Positions 36,818 through 46,315 are shown, counted from the stretch's first letter. The stretch is 64,000 nucleotides of DNA from Rhizobium sp. R634 (GCF_002211305.1 NZ_LOKW01000011.1:26661-90660); one strand, 5' to 3'. Notes: generated from the sequence alone by a model not told the origin. Numbers and translations: made by a program.

Positions 36818-37777
36818 CTATCGGGCGGAAGCCGCGCCGCTCGGCTTGCGGCCATTCCTGATCTCCTTGACGATTTGCTCGGCAATTTCGTTTTCAACGT
36901 CGAGAATAGCCTGATTGCGCAGCTCGCGCTCGTAGCGGTTTGCCCAGACGACCGTTCCGTCGGCGCCGTTTATCAGGCGCACGTGCAGATGGAGGACCGT
37001 ACCCTCGACAAGCGCGCTCCCCTGCAGGCTCAACAGCGAGCCGCTCGTCTCTGCGCCGGACCGGCCAGGCGCAAACACGACGAAATCGTCTACCTTCATG
37101 AGCTTTGCAATGAGCTGATCGGCAAGGCCGCTGGCGAAATTCGTTCCCTGGGCGTTGTCGCCGAGGGCCGTAAAAGGTTCCACCATAATCCCGGTCTTGC
37201 TTTTCAGCGTCGACGGAGCAGCCGCCGATGACGTTTCGGGCGGCGAAAGATAGGCCTCGAGAGGACGGATGAGCGCCAGAATCGCCATCGTGCCGAAGAG
37301 CGCGGGCACGCCGATCGGCAGCAGAAGATCGCGATAGCCCACCAATTGGTCGGAATTGCTCCGCTTATTTCCGCCACTTGGCGGAGCGGCCGTTTCGTCG
37401 GCATCCGAAACGCCTTCGGCGCTCGAAAAATGCGGTGAATACCCACCTTTGGGAACGGTGATCCGGATCGGGTCGCTGCTACCGCAGACGAGATAATAAC
37501 GTTCGAGGGCGCGGCGGATACGCCCCGCCTCGATGCGCACGACGGGATCGTTCTGCGCGTCGAAAGAAGCATCCCGCCCAAAAACCGCTTGCGCTATCGT
37601 ATAGGCCTTGAGCTGCTCGCTGCGTCCTTCCAATGTCTCTTCAACGATATATTCCAGGAAATGCCGCCCGCGCTCGGGAACATGGAATTCCGCACTGGCG
37701 AGGATGCGATCAAGTTGCGCGCGCACGCCCGCACGGTCTTGAGATGCCAGGCTATGCCCCTTTTCTTCCAATGTCAT
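36818..37777 (-). CDS. Membrane-bound winged-helix regulator-like protein with FlgO/TolB-N-like domain
   Basis: A 319-residue protein. The N-terminal 110 residues carry the rhizobial winged-helix signature (RAQLDRILASAEFHVPERG, YTIAQAVFGRDASFDAQNDP, VVRIEAGRIRRALERYY). One membrane helix follows (about 155-175), and the periplasmic part (IMVEPFTALGDNAQGTNFAS, then AILDVENEIAEQIV) resembles the module found in adenylate-cyclase-like and FlgO-like proteins. The topology is like CadC: cytoplasmic DNA binding, external sensing. CadC senses acid and controls lysine decarboxylase, so its place beside an arginine/ornithine decarboxylase island is suggestive. The start is ATG 37777. Confidence 0.75.
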   Translation of the reverse strand: MTLEEKGHSLASQDRAGVRAQLDRILASAEFHVPERGRHFLEYIVEETLEGRSEQLKAYTIAQAVFGRDASFDAQNDPVVRIEAGRIRRALERYYLVCGSSDPIRITVPKGGYSPHFSSAEGVSDADETAAPPSGGNKRSNSDQLVGYRDLLLPIGVPALFGTMAILALIRPLEAYLSPPETSSAAAPSTLKSKTGIMVEPFTALGDNAQGTNFASGLADQLIAKLMKVDDFVVFAPGRSGAETSGSLLSLQGSALVEGTVLHLHVRLINGADGTVVWANRYERELRNQAILDVENEIAEQIVKEIRNGRKPSGAASAR

Positions 37778-37817
37778 CGGGAACCTCCCGCGATACCTCC
37801 GTATCGTTCTCAACAAG

Positions 37818-37837
37818 GGGTGTAGCTTTATACACCC
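37818..37837. promoter_or_regulatory. Inverted repeat between the winged-helix gene and the Crp/Fnr gene
   Basis: GGGTGTA (37818-37824) pairs exactly with TACACCC (37831-37837) around GCTTTA. It is 41 bases before the winged-helix gene start and 100 bases before the Crp/Fnr start. It could be an operator for either divergent gene. Confidence 0.4.
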
Positions 37838-37937
37838 GCTGGCGGCCCTGGGCTTCCGTAGCAATACTTAAGGGATATCTCGAATAACGGGACGGAGTGA
37901 AATTGCTTATGCTGCAATGCGGATGGGGGCGACGCAT

Positions 37938-38582
37938 ATGCTTTACGACCACACAATCCAACAGCACCCGGCAGCTGCGGTCCACCGCTATGGGGCGGCG
38001 GCAGCGACGGCCAGGGATCACTCGATCAGGCTCAAGGCGGACGAGACAATCTATAGCGAAGGCGAAAACGCGCTTGCGATCTATCAGGTCGAAGCAGGTG
38101 CGGTGCGGATTTACCGCCTAACCGCCAGCGGGCAGCGGTATATTCTGTCCTTTTGCGGCAAGGGCGAATGGTTCGGACTGGAAACGGGCAATGTGCGAAC
38201 CGACTTTGCGGAAGCCGTCTGCGAGACCTGCATAAGGCCCTTTCGCGCCAATCGGGACGCGATCGTCCCCATCGATCTGCTTCACATCGCCCTGACGAAC
38301 CTTGCGAAGGCGCAGCATAAACAGCTCGTCATCACCGAGCAAAGCGCCCTGAAGCGGGTGGCGGCCTTCGTATTCGAGATGGCCGATCGCCACCCGGAAG
38401 ATCGCGAATTCGACATGATGATGTCGCGCACCGATATCGCCGACTATCTCGGCCTGACGGTGGAGACCGTCGCCCGCTGCTTCACCAAGCTCCGCGAAAA
38501 ACGCATTCTTTGCCTGAACGGCAAGCTGCAACGCATCGTCCGCCTGCTCGATCGCGATGCGCTCATTGCACTGACGAGCTAA
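37938..38582 (+). CDS. FixK-like Crp/Fnr-family regulator
   Basis: A 214-residue regulator with a cyclic-nucleotide-binding-like beta-barrel (IRLKADETIYSEGENALAIY to about residue 100) and a C-terminal helix-turn-helix: SRTDIADYLGLTVETVARCF, the E-x-x-x-R recognition pattern shared by FixK/FnrN. The N-terminus lacks the cysteine cluster of oxygen-sensing Fnr/FnrN, so FixK-type activity without an iron-sulfur centre is more likely. It would be expected to bind TTGAT-N4-ATCAA sites, four of which lie in the preceding 10 kb. ATG 37938 has GGGGG upstream at suitable spacing; ATG 37917 is in frame but lacks one. Confidence 0.85.
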   Translation: MLYDHTIQQHPAAAVHRYGAAAATARDHSIRLKADETIYSEGENALAIYQVEAGAVRIYRLTASGQRYILSFCGKGEWFGLETGNVRTDFAEAVCETCIRPFRANRDAIVPIDLLHIALTNLAKAQHKQLVITEQSALKRVAAFVFEMADRHPEDREFDMMMSRTDIADYLGLTVETVARCFTKLREKRILCLNGKLQRIVRLLDRDALIALTS

Positions 38583-38646
38583 AGCTTGCCGCGCAAACTG
38601 TGCGGCAGTTTCGGAAGACCGCTCTTGCCGCAGAAGGGGACTGAAC

Positions 38647-38994
38647 ATGACGCACGCATCCCGCACAGGATCGAAAGCATTGGCCAGGGCCCTCCTTGCA
38701 GGGCTGCTGCCGCTGACCGCCTTTCCGCTCGCCGACGCTCGGGCGCAGGACAATCCGTTCGACCAGTTTCCCGTGATCATTCAATGCAAATACAACGAAA
38801 CCTACCACGCCTTTTACATATCGCGCGTCTCGCAGGACGGCATCGCGACCTATGTGGCGTCAGAGCGGATCGCCGGCACAATCACGCTCGACGGCAAGGC
38901 GAAGGCAATCGGCGGCGAAGGCGGCGGCAGTTGCGTCGGTAAAACGCTGACGGAGCTCCGCGCTTCCGGCCAGGCTTACGATATCAAGCGTTAG
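38647..38994 (+). CDS. Exported hypothetical protein, 115 residues
   Basis: The product has a signal peptide (basic start, LARALLAGLLPLTAFPLADARA, cleavage near residue 33) and a small mature domain beginning QDNPFDQFPVIIQCKYNET, with a second cysteine in GGGSCVGKTL; the two cysteines may form a disulfide in the periplasm. It follows the Crp/Fnr gene by 64 bases on the same strand. I do not recognise the family. AGAAGGGGA before ATG 38647 supports the start. Confidence 0.65.
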   Translation: MTHASRTGSKALARALLAGLLPLTAFPLADARAQDNPFDQFPVIIQCKYNETYHAFYISRVSQDGIATYVASERIAGTITLDGKAKAIGGEGGGSCVGKTLTELRASGQAYDIKR

Positions 38995-39068
38995 TGTTCG
39001 AACAATGCGCGGATGCCAGCTCGGCGTGACCGAACTATCAACCAATGTCAGGGCAAACCCGGCCACAA

Positions 39069-40013
39069 TCATCTATGACGGCCGAGGCCGATTGCACCTC
39101 CTTTTGATAAACGCGGCAAGCGGTCGGCGGATAAACAGATTGCGGCGGCAATAATCATCAGTGCCATGCCGATAAATCTCTGCGGCTCAGCGGGTTCGTT
39201 GGCGAAGACCACGCCGACAGAGACCGCAATGGCAGGAGACACAAAGGCGAAGCTGCCTGCCTTTGCGGGGCCGATGTCCCGCAAGAGCTGCATATAGATG
39301 CTATAGCCGAGCAGCGAACCGAAGATGACGAGAAAGAGCCAGCCCGCAACCGCTTGCCATTCCCAGGGGGTGATCAGGCTTTCAGCCGAGCGAGGCTCTA
39401 TTGAAAGCGAAGCAATCAGCAACACGCTCCCGCCCATCAGCGTGGTCAGGCCGGAAAGGCGCGCGCTGCCATAATTCGATATCAGCGGTTTTGCCAGCAC
39501 GGATCCCCACGCCGAAGAAATTGCCGCCCAGGCGATGGCGATGAGCCCGATCATTGGCAACCCCTTCTCCAGCCCAGTCAAATCTATGGACGGCGCGAAC
39601 AGAAGGCCGAGACCACCAACTCCAAGCAGCATCGCGAAAGCGCGAAGGCCATTCCACTGCTCCTCCCCCAGAACAATGCCGAAGGCGAGCAGCGCAAGTG
39701 GTGTCAAGGACATCTCCAGAACCGCCGCGGTTCCTGAAGGAACGAACTGCATGCCCCAGAACAGCGGGCCGTAGCAGAGCGCAATCATCAGCAGGCTGAC
39801 GATGAGGAGACGTGTCTTATCCTCCTGACTGAAGGCTTCTCTTTGCCCTCTCGCCCAAGCCAAAGCGATGAAGATGGCACCTGCCACCATGAATCGCGTT
39901 GCGGCAAACATCATCGGCGGCACTGTTTCAACGCCGATCTTGACGGCGATCCAGGTCAGCCCCCACACGAAGCACAAAACGACGAATTTCAGGAGATTGC
40001 GGGTAGACGACAT
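39069..40013 (-). CDS. EamA/DMT-family exporter
   Basis: A 314-residue protein with ten predicted helices in two EamA repeats: FVVLCFVWGLTWIAVKIGVE opening the first and AWAAISSAWGSVLAKPLIS opening the second. Such proteins usually export metabolites or amino acids. It is divergent from a CGNR-type regulator across 76 bases that contain a perfect inverted repeat, so its expression is probably governed by that regulator. The substrate is unknown. Confidence 0.88.
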   Translation of the reverse strand: MSSTRNLLKFVVLCFVWGLTWIAVKIGVETVPPMMFAATRFMVAGAIFIALAWARGQREAFSQEDKTRLLIVSLLMIALCYGPLFWGMQFVPSGTAAVLEMSLTPLALLAFGIVLGEEQWNGLRAFAMLLGVGGLGLLFAPSIDLTGLEKGLPMIGLIAIAWAAISSAWGSVLAKPLISNYGSARLSGLTTLMGGSVLLIASLSIEPRSAESLITPWEWQAVAGWLFLVIFGSLLGYSIYMQLLRDIGPAKAGSFAFVSPAIAVSVGVVFANEPAEPQRFIGMALMIIAAAICLSADRLPRLSKGGAIGLGRHR

Positions 40014-40028
40014 TGGCCCGGCCTTGCA

Positions 40029-40062
40029 TTGTAACGGTTAAAGACCATTTATACCGTTACAA
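40029..40062. promoter_or_regulatory. Perfect 10-bp inverted repeat, likely operator of the CGNR regulator
   Basis: TTGTAACGGT (40029-40038) and ACCGTTACAA (40053-40062) are exact reverse complements with 14 bases between. The site is in the middle of the divergent promoter region, 16 bases from one start and 28 from the other. Confidence 0.6.
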
Positions 40063-40089
40063 CTTTATTCCTCTGGAGTTGTTCCAGGC

Positions 40090-40701
40090 ATGGCCACCTC
40101 GACAGCTGACATGCGCCTCAGCGGCGGTCATCCGGCCCTCGACCTCGCCAATACGGTCGACAGCCGGCGTGGCCGCTGGGGGCCGGACCTTCTGCGGTCA
40201 TTTGAGGACCTGCTGGTCTTGGTCGAACGGCTCGATCTCATCGATCAGCAAGCGGCGTCGCATCTTCGCAGGCAGGCGGAAAATGATCCGCAGAAGGCGG
40301 CTGCGGTGCTGGAAGACGCCCTAGCACTGCGTGAATCGATATACCGGCTCTTTCGTTCTGAGGACGCCGGAGAGTCCTACCCGGTCGCAGATTTGTCCCT
40401 GGTGGAAGATCGTGCACGACGCGGCCGGGCTCATCAGGTCCTCGCAGCAACCGGAGCCGGCTACTCGTGGACTTTGCCTTTCGACGACCTTTCCCAACTG
40501 ACTCAGTTCTTTGCGATCAAGGCGGTCGAACTGTTGATCGGGCGCGATCGGCGGCGGTCAGTGCGCGAGTGCAAGGGTGACAACTGCGGATGGCTGTTTA
40601 TCGATCATTCCAAGAGCGGACGACGAATGTGGTGTTCAGACGCGAGCTGCGGCAGCCACGCTCGAATCAAACGCTTCCGATCCCGGATGAAAGGAGTTTA
40701 G
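40090..40701 (+). CDS. CGNR zinc-finger / ABATE-domain transcriptional regulator
   Basis: A 203-residue protein with an N-terminal ABATE domain (SGGHPALDLANTVDSRRGRW; about 10-150) and a C-terminal treble-clef zinc finger: CKGDNCGWLFIDHSKSGRR then MWCSDASCGSHARIKRFR. The family's CGNR tetrad reads CGSH here, but the four cysteines are intact. Proteins of this kind regulate adjacent transporter or efflux genes; here the neighbour is the divergent EamA exporter with the shared inverted repeat. GGAGTTGTTCCAGGC precedes ATG 40090. Confidence 0.87.
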   Translation: MATSTADMRLSGGHPALDLANTVDSRRGRWGPDLLRSFEDLLVLVERLDLIDQQAASHLRRQAENDPQKAAAVLEDALALRESIYRLFRSEDAGESYPVADLSLVEDRARRGRAHQVLAATGAGYSWTLPFDDLSQLTQFFAIKAVELLIGRDRRRSVRECKGDNCGWLFIDHSKSGRRMWCSDASCGSHARIKRFRSRMKGV

Positions 40702-40834
40702 GTGCTGGGGCCGAGGCGCTTCTCGCGAAGAAAATTCCATGGAGTCGGCCCGCAATCACCGGTCTCAAAAAACTGGTCGGCACTGCAGGCGCTGCTCTCT
40801 CCGCCGCGTCGGGGCATCCGCCTCTGGGCCTCTC

Positions 40835-42670
40835 TCATGCCGCTATGGTGCGGACGTCACGGCCAAGCTCAACGACTTGAGCAGCCTCGCCACCGAGAGT
40901 GAACTGATTGACCAGTTCACGCAGCTTGCTCGCCTCACCCGACAACGACGCTGCCGCTGCCGTGGATTGCTCGACCATCGCTGCATTCTGCTGAGTGGAC
41001 TGGTCCATTTGATTGACGGCTGTGTTGATTTCAGCAAGTCCGGTGGACTGCTCGCGCGCAGACGTCGCAATTGCTTCCATCAATTGATTAATTTGAGACA
41101 CTTGCTCGCTGATCTTGTTGAGCGACTGGCCGGTCTCAAGAACCAATTTCACGCCAGTGCCGACTTCGGTGGAGGACTTTTCGATCAACCCCTTGATTTC
41201 CTTCGCCGCCGTCGCCGCCCGTTGGGCAAGCTCGCGAACCTCTTGAGCGACAACCGCAAAACCCTTGCCGGCTTCTCCGGCCCGCGCCGCCTCGACCCCG
41301 GCATTCAGCGCGAGGAGGTTGGTTTGAAAAGCAATATCGTCGATGACACCGATAATGCTCGATATCCGCTCGGAACTTTCCTCGATCCGCCTTATCGCCT
41401 GTTCGGCATGAGACACGACGGAAGCGGAACGTCCCGCGCTTATATTGGCCTCGTGTGCGACATTGCGAGCCTCATCGGTTCGCTTGGAGGCGGTCGCCAC
41501 GTTCGCAGTGATTTGGTCAAGAGCTGCAGCCGTCTCCTCCAGCGAGGCGGCCTGCTGCTCAGTACGCTTGGAAAGATCTTGTGCACCAGAGGCGATTTCG
41601 CCTGTTCCATTGTCGATGCTGTGAACCGTCTGCAATACAGCGCCGATGGTCGTTGCGAGCTGTTTGAGGGAAGCATTGAAATCGCCGCGCAGCCGCTCGT
41701 ACTCCGGAGCGAACGGCTCCGCCAGTCGGAAAGACACGTCACCCCCGGCCAGGCGTCTCAATCCATCACCCAGTGTCGTTGTTGCAAAACGCAGCTGCTG
41801 TGCCTCCCGCTCCGCGCGCTCCTGTGCTGCAGCGCGAGCCGCCTCGGACTGGTTCCGCGATATCTCTGCTTCCTGCTCTAAGCGGAGTACGTTCATGGCG
41901 TTCTGTCGAAACACTTCCACTGCTGCCGCCATCGCGCCGATCTCGTCGGCGCGCCCAGCGTAAGGGACCTCGCTTTGTAGATCACCATCAGAGAGAATCT
42001 TCATGGCGGCGGCAATCCGGCGGATGGGATTGGCGATTCCGAAAACGGCAAACATTGCTCCGGCCAAGGTGACCACGATCGAGAGAGCGGCGATCGATGC
42101 TGTAATGGTGAAAGCGAAGTTCGCCGTGGCGTCACTGGTGGTCACATATGTTTCCGTCTGCCCGAGAATGAAGGCCACAAGGTCGGCAACCTCCTGGCTC
42201 ACCAGATCAGATTGCGGCTCCATGTTTTCCCGAAAGAAGCTGATCGCCTCGGCGCTCTTCCCGTCATCCTGCAGTCGAACCATTTGCTCGGTCAGCTCAG
42301 CGTATTTTGCTAGTTCCGACTTGACCTGATTGATCAACTCGCGGCCTTTCTCCGTGCGCACACCTTTCACATATTCTTCGATCGCTTTGTCGACTGCTTC
42401 TCTCGTGTCGCCGATCAGCTTCGCTCCCACGGCTCGCTTTTCCGGCGACGCCTCCAGAAGGTACCGCGCAGAGGCCAACTTCAAATCGGAGAAGCCGCCC
42501 TTGATATCTCTGGCGGTTACCATCCGCTTCATCCAGAAACCGCCGATCTGCTGGGCATTGTCGTTCAGCGTCGAAATCGTGCTGAGAGAGTTGTAGGACA
42601 GGGCAATCAGAAAGGCACAAATGACAGCCAAGATGGCGATGAGGGTTTGTTTTACGGTCGGACGCTTCAT
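40835..42670 (-). CDS. Methyl-accepting chemotaxis protein
   Basis: A 611-residue receptor: first membrane helix (about 9-27), a four-helix-bundle periplasmic sensor (about 30-180), second membrane helix (about 185-210), a HAMP domain (ANPIRRIAAAMKILSDGDL), a second HAMP-like stretch and the long cytoplasmic coiled-coil. The hairpin tip contains DDIAFQTNLLALNAGVEAAR and GKGFAVVAQEVRELAQRAA, the conserved CheA/CheW contact. There is no NWETF-type CheR tether at the C-terminus. GGAGAATCAA precedes ATG 42670. The ligand is unknown. Confidence 0.93.
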   Translation of the reverse strand: MKRPTVKQTLIAILAVICAFLIALSYNSLSTISTLNDNAQQIGGFWMKRMVTARDIKGGFSDLKLASARYLLEASPEKRAVGAKLIGDTREAVDKAIEEYVKGVRTEKGRELINQVKSELAKYAELTEQMVRLQDDGKSAEAISFFRENMEPQSDLVSQEVADLVAFILGQTETYVTTSDATANFAFTITASIAALSIVVTLAGAMFAVFGIANPIRRIAAAMKILSDGDLQSEVPYAGRADEIGAMAAAVEVFRQNAMNVLRLEQEAEISRNQSEAARAAAQERAEREAQQLRFATTTLGDGLRRLAGGDVSFRLAEPFAPEYERLRGDFNASLKQLATTIGAVLQTVHSIDNGTGEIASGAQDLSKRTEQQAASLEETAAALDQITANVATASKRTDEARNVAHEANISAGRSASVVSHAEQAIRRIEESSERISSIIGVIDDIAFQTNLLALNAGVEAARAGEAGKGFAVVAQEVRELAQRAATAAKEIKGLIEKSSTEVGTGVKLVLETGQSLNKISEQVSQINQLMEAIATSAREQSTGLAEINTAVNQMDQSTQQNAAMVEQSTAAAASLSGEASKLRELVNQFTLGGEAAQVVELGRDVRTIAA

Positions 42671-43198
42671 TTGATTCTCCGATCTTCTGACGCAAGTGCG
42701 GCTGAGATATCTGCGAGAATTCGCCTCGTTTGCTAATTTAGATTTAACTTTAATTGCCGAAGCCGTCGCTATTCGAAATATTTATGTCGCTTACAAACCA
42801 TTCCTAGAAGTACTCCATTGTCCTGCTATCAGGGGTATCGCATCTGGAGAACTCATCGCGATCGAGATGGCGCCACGCGAGCAAGCCGCCACACATGCGA
42901 GCCAGAGTCGATGCGCGATTCGCGCTTACTTTCTTTCAACGCGGAGGCGTGGCCGGATCTGGGACGTATCCCTGGCCCGAACCACCGAGAAGTAGGAAGC
43001 GGCTCGAAGGTCGGAACCAGTCTCGGAAACGCCAGCCACCAATGGCAACCACCGGCTGCCGGGAAGACCACCTGAGACGCGGGGATAGCAGACCGGAAAT
43101 GGAACGCAAGAATCTGGGAAAAGGTAGATAGACGGACGCCCGTCGAAATAGCGTCACTATCCGAAACCGCATTCGCGAGACTAATTTAGGGAAAAGAA
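42671..43198. other. Intergenic space between the chemotaxis receptor and tRNA-Met
   Basis: About 530 bases. The first 130 bases after the receptor start are AT-rich and probably hold its promoter. Several open frames exist on both strands, but none has a credible start signal or protein-like composition. No RNA gene or repeat is visible before the tRNA. Confidence 0.45.
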
Positions 43199-43275
43199 TG
43201 GTAGCGGAGGAGGGATTTGAACCCCCGACACAAGGATTATGATTCCTCTGCTCTGACCTACTGAGCTACTCCGCC
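43199..43275 (-). tRNA. tRNA-Met(CAU), elongator
   Basis: On the minus strand a complete 77-base cloverleaf can be drawn: acceptor GGCGGAG/CTCCGCT, D-arm AGCTC...GAGC, anticodon arm GAGGA-ATCATAA-TCCTT with anticodon CAU, T-arm with GGTTCAAATCC, discriminator A and encoded CCA. The first pair is G-U rather than the C-A mismatch of initiators, so it is the elongator type; lysidine-modified tRNA-Ile(CAU) is a less likely alternative. Confidence 0.93.
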
Positions 43276-43411
43276 ACTGGTCAAACGAACCCTGCTCGCG
43301 AAGCGCTGCGGGCTCGTGGGATGAGCGGCTTATAAGGTGCGCGTCGGCTTTGTGTCAAGCGCATGATGGAGAAAAACGGCAGGCTTTGCTGCCCGCCCTC
43401 TCCTATCGGTT

Positions 43412-44611
43412 TCAAGCGGCGACGGGGCCGGCGAGCAGCGCCTTGAGCGACGCCTCGGCTGAGGGTTCGCGCTCGGAGCGTTCGATGAAACCACCGCCGA
43501 AAACGCGGGCATCGTCGCCAGGTGCGGAATAGAGCGCGCAGGCCTGGCCGGGTGCGATGCCGGCCTCGCCGACCGTCAGATCGACATAGGTGCCGGTGGC
43601 ATCGACATGCAGCACGGCCGGCGCCGGCGCCCTGGTCGAGCGGACCTTGGCGTAGCAGGCGAAGCCTTCGCCGGATGCGGCTTCGCCAAGCGTTTCGTCA
43701 CCCAGCCAGTTGACGTCGCGCAGATAGACGCGGTGCGTCTCCAGCGCCTCCTTCGGTCCGACGATGACGCGGCGCGAGCGGGCGTCGAGGTAGACGACGT
43801 AGAGCGGCTCGCCGGTGGCAATGCCGATGCCGCGGCGCTGGCCGATGGTGAAGTGCAGGATGCCTTCATGCGTTCCCAGCACGCGGCCATCGAGATGGAC
43901 GATCTCGCCTGCTAGCGCCGCATTCGGCTTCAGCTTGGTGATGATATCGGAATATTTGCCCTGCGGCACGAAGCAGATGTCCTGGCTGTCGGCCTTCTTG
44001 GCGACAACGAGGCCCATCTCTTCGGCGAGCCGGCGGGTCTCGGCCTTCGGCAGGCCTCCCAAGGGAAAGCGCAGATAGTCGATCTGCTCCTGCGTCGTGG
44101 CGAAGAGAAAATAGCTCTGGTCGCGGTCGGCATCAGCCGGCCGGAACAGCGCGCGGCGGCCGGGATTATCGGGCGAAGGGTTCGGCCTCGAGCGGATATA
44201 GTGACCGGTCGCCAGCGCATCGGCGCCGAGTTCCTTGGCGGTCGCCAAGAGATCGGCGAACTTGACCGTCTGGTTGCAGGAAACGCAGGGGATCGGCGTT
44301 TCGCCGGCCACATAGCTTTCGGCGAAGGGATTGATCACCGTCTCGCGAAAACGCTTTTCGTAATCGAGCACATAGTGCGGGATGCCCAGCGTTTCGCAGA
44401 CGCGGCGCGCATCGTCGATATCCTGGCCGGCGCAGCAGGATCCGGCGCGGTGAACGGCCGCCCCATGGTCGTAAAGCTGCAGCGTGATGCCGAGCACATC
44501 GTAACCCTGCTGTTTGAGAAGGCCGGCGACAACGGAGGAATCGACGCCGCCCGACATGGCGACGACGACACGGGTCTCTTCCGGCTTCTTGTCAAAATCC
44601 AGTGTGTTCAA
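43412..44611 (-). CDS. mnmA: tRNA-specific 2-thiouridylase MnmA
   Basis: A 399-residue enzyme that thiolates the wobble uridine (s2U34) of tRNA-Lys, -Glu and -Gln. It has the PP-loop [15 protein letters not shown], the nucleophilic cysteine in [12 protein letters not shown] and the second catalytic cysteine in [17 protein letters not shown] at 44611 gives the usual rhizobial N-terminus MNTLDFDKK; a second TTG at 44623 would add four residues. Neither has a strong ribosome-binding site. It lies 136 bases from tRNA-Met on the same strand. Confidence 0.94.
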   Translation of the reverse strand: MNTLDFDKKPEETRVVVAMSGGVDSSVVAGLLKQQGYDVLGITLQLYDHGAAVHRAGSCCAGQDIDDARRVCETLGIPHYVLDYEKRFRETVINPFAESYVAGETPIPCVSCNQTVKFADLLATAKELGADALATGHYIRSRPNPSPDNPGRRALFRPADADRDQSYFLFATTQEQIDYLRFPLGGLPKAETRRLAEEMGLVVAKKADSQDICFVPQGKYSDIITKLKPNAALAGEIVHLDGRVLGTHEGILHFTIGQRRGIGIATGEPLYVVYLDARSRRVIVGPKEALETHRVYLRDVNWLGDETLGEAASGEGFACYAKVRSTRAPAPAVLHVDATGTYVDLTVGEAGIAPGQACALYSAPGDDARVFGGGFIERSEREPSAEASLKALLAGPVAA

Positions 44612-44840
44612 CGATGGTGCCAATTCTGCGCTGTTTCGATCCGCCGTTCTGACTTCGGAATGTGGCGGATTTCCTGCATTTCCGGCGGGATCGGCCGCCA
44701 GCTGTCATGGGCGAGGGATATAGAAACTATTGCGCCCGCGCGCAAGTACCGGCTTTTCAGCCGGCTTGCGGCACCCATATGCGCATGCGCATTGCAGCTA
44801 TTCGCAATCGGCCTTTGCCCGCCCGCCTTTCATCGCGTAG

Positions 44841-45830
44841 ATGAAAATGACCCACCTTAGAAGATTCGGATATATGACAGCCGCCTCAACCACGCTACGC
44901 GGCGTCCTTGTCGCATTCGCCGGCTATGCCGTCTTTGCTTTCAGCGATGCATCGATCAAAGCCTTGCACGGCACTATTCCCGCCTTTCAGGTCGCCTTCA
45001 TCGGCGCGGTGCTCAGCATGTCTGCCCTTCCCTTCATCAAGGGGCAGGGCGATTCATGGCTCGACATCTTCACAACGACCAACCGGCCGCTCTGGATGGC
45101 GCGCTTTGCCGCCGGCGCGGCCGGCTCGATCGCCTCCATCATCGCCTTCACAAAGCTGCCGATGGCCGAGGCCTTCTGTCTGTTGTTCCTGCTGCCGTCC
45201 GTCGTCACCATCCTCTCGGTGATTTTTCTCAAGGAGGATGTACGCTGGCAGCGCTGGGCGGCCGTCATCGTCGGTTTCCTCGGTGTGCTGGTCGTCTTGC
45301 GGCCCGGCTTCCGCGAACTGTCCGCCGGACATCTGGCCGCAACCATCGGCGCCGTCGCCGCCGGCGTCGCCATCGTCATCCTGCGCGCGCTCGGCCCGGC
45401 CGAGAAACGGCTGTCGCTCTATGGCGCCTCCCTGCTCGGCACGCTCATCGTCAGCGGCGTTCTGATGCTCTCAAAGATCGTCGTACCCACGCCGCAGCAA
45501 TGGGTCTTTCTCGCAGGTTACGGATTGCTGGGTGCAGCGGGAAACGTGATGCTGATGACGGCCGCACGCCTCGCCCCGGCAACACTCGTTGCGACACCGC
45601 AATACAGCCAGATGATCTGGGCTATCGCCTTCGGCTATCTCTTCTTCAACGATCGGGTCGACCTGCCGATGGCCTTCGGCATCGTGCTCATCATCTGCTC
45701 CGGCCTGCTGACGCTGATCCGCGAGCGCAAGCGCCACGTGCCTCTGCCCGCAGCCGTCGCCTCCGGCGACGCGCAATCGCCACTGGCCACGACACCGGCC
45801 GAAGGCGATGCGCAGGCGCCTGGGCGATAG
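44841..45830 (+). CDS. EamA/DMT-family transporter
   Basis: A 329-residue protein with ten helices in two EamA repeats (FAGYAVFAFSDASIKALHG; GYGLLGAAGNVMLMTAARLA) and a hydrophilic tail of about 35 residues. It resembles S-adenosylmethionine/riboflavin-type DMT exporters, but the substrate cannot be told. The start at ATG 44841 is uncertain; ATG 44874 would also begin before the first helix. It is divergent from mnmA. Confidence 0.85.
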   Translation: MKMTHLRRFGYMTAASTTLRGVLVAFAGYAVFAFSDASIKALHGTIPAFQVAFIGAVLSMSALPFIKGQGDSWLDIFTTTNRPLWMARFAAGAAGSIASIIAFTKLPMAEAFCLLFLLPSVVTILSVIFLKEDVRWQRWAAVIVGFLGVLVVLRPGFRELSAGHLAATIGAVAAGVAIVILRALGPAEKRLSLYGASLLGTLIVSGVLMLSKIVVPTPQQWVFLAGYGLLGAAGNVMLMTAARLAPATLVATPQYSQMIWAIAFGYLFFNDRVDLPMAFGIVLIICSGLLTLIRERKRHVPLPAAVASGDAQSPLATTPAEGDAQAPGR

Positions 45831-45970
45831 AGCCTCGCAATTTCGCGATCAGCAAGCGTCCCAAATTGGGATTAATCCGAACCTACTAAAATAATACTCC
45901 CTCCGTGGAACGATTCCCCGCGTCGCGCGTTGCACGGGCATGTCGCAATCGAATTGCTGAGGAGGGTTTC

Positions 45971-46237
45971 ATGGGCAGGTTCGGCACGACGACGGATTAC
46001 GACAGGATCAGACACTGGATCGAAGAACGTGGCGGCCATCCCGCCCGCATCAAGAACGCGACCGACAGCGAAACCGTCCGTGTCGATTTTTCCTCGGAAA
46101 CGCAGGAAGATATTTCCTGGGACGAATTCTTCCGGGGACTCGATGGCAGCAGGCGCGCTTTCCTCCATCGCACCAAGGCTGAGGACGACAGAGCCCGTTT
46201 CGGCAAGATGGTCCGCCGCAAGCGTTTGCCTCACTGA
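45971..46237 (+). CDS. Small hypothetical protein, 88 residues
   Basis: ATG 45971 is preceded by GAGGAGGG. The product (MGRFGTTTDYDRIRHWIEERGGHP, shortened here) is a charged soluble protein with SSETQEDISWDEFFRGLDGS in the middle; it resembles small conserved rhizobial proteins of unknown function. A strong bidirectional terminator follows 21 bases after the stop. Confidence 0.7.
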   Translation: MGRFGTTTDYDRIRHWIEERGGHPARIKNATDSETVRVDFSSETQEDISWDEFFRGLDGSRRAFLHRTKAEDDRARFGKMVRRKRLPH

Positions 46238-46258
46238 AATTAGGCATTCCTGACGCAG

Positions 46259-46290
46259 AAAACCCGGCGCCGTTTCCAGCGCCGGGTTTT
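46259..46290. terminator. Bidirectional terminator between the 88-residue gene and serA
   Basis: AAACCCGGCGC and GCGCCGGGTTTT form a stem of at least ten pairs around CGTTTCCA, with A- and T-runs on the two flanks. It lies between convergent genes and can serve both strands. Confidence 0.85.
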
Positions 46291-46315
46291 CCATATTTCC
46301 TTGGGAGGAGGAAAC

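Noticed and set aside
42696..42995. Plus-strand frame of 99 codons after the chemotaxis receptor
   Set aside because: No ribosome-binding site, no recognisable motif, and composition that looks like random translation.
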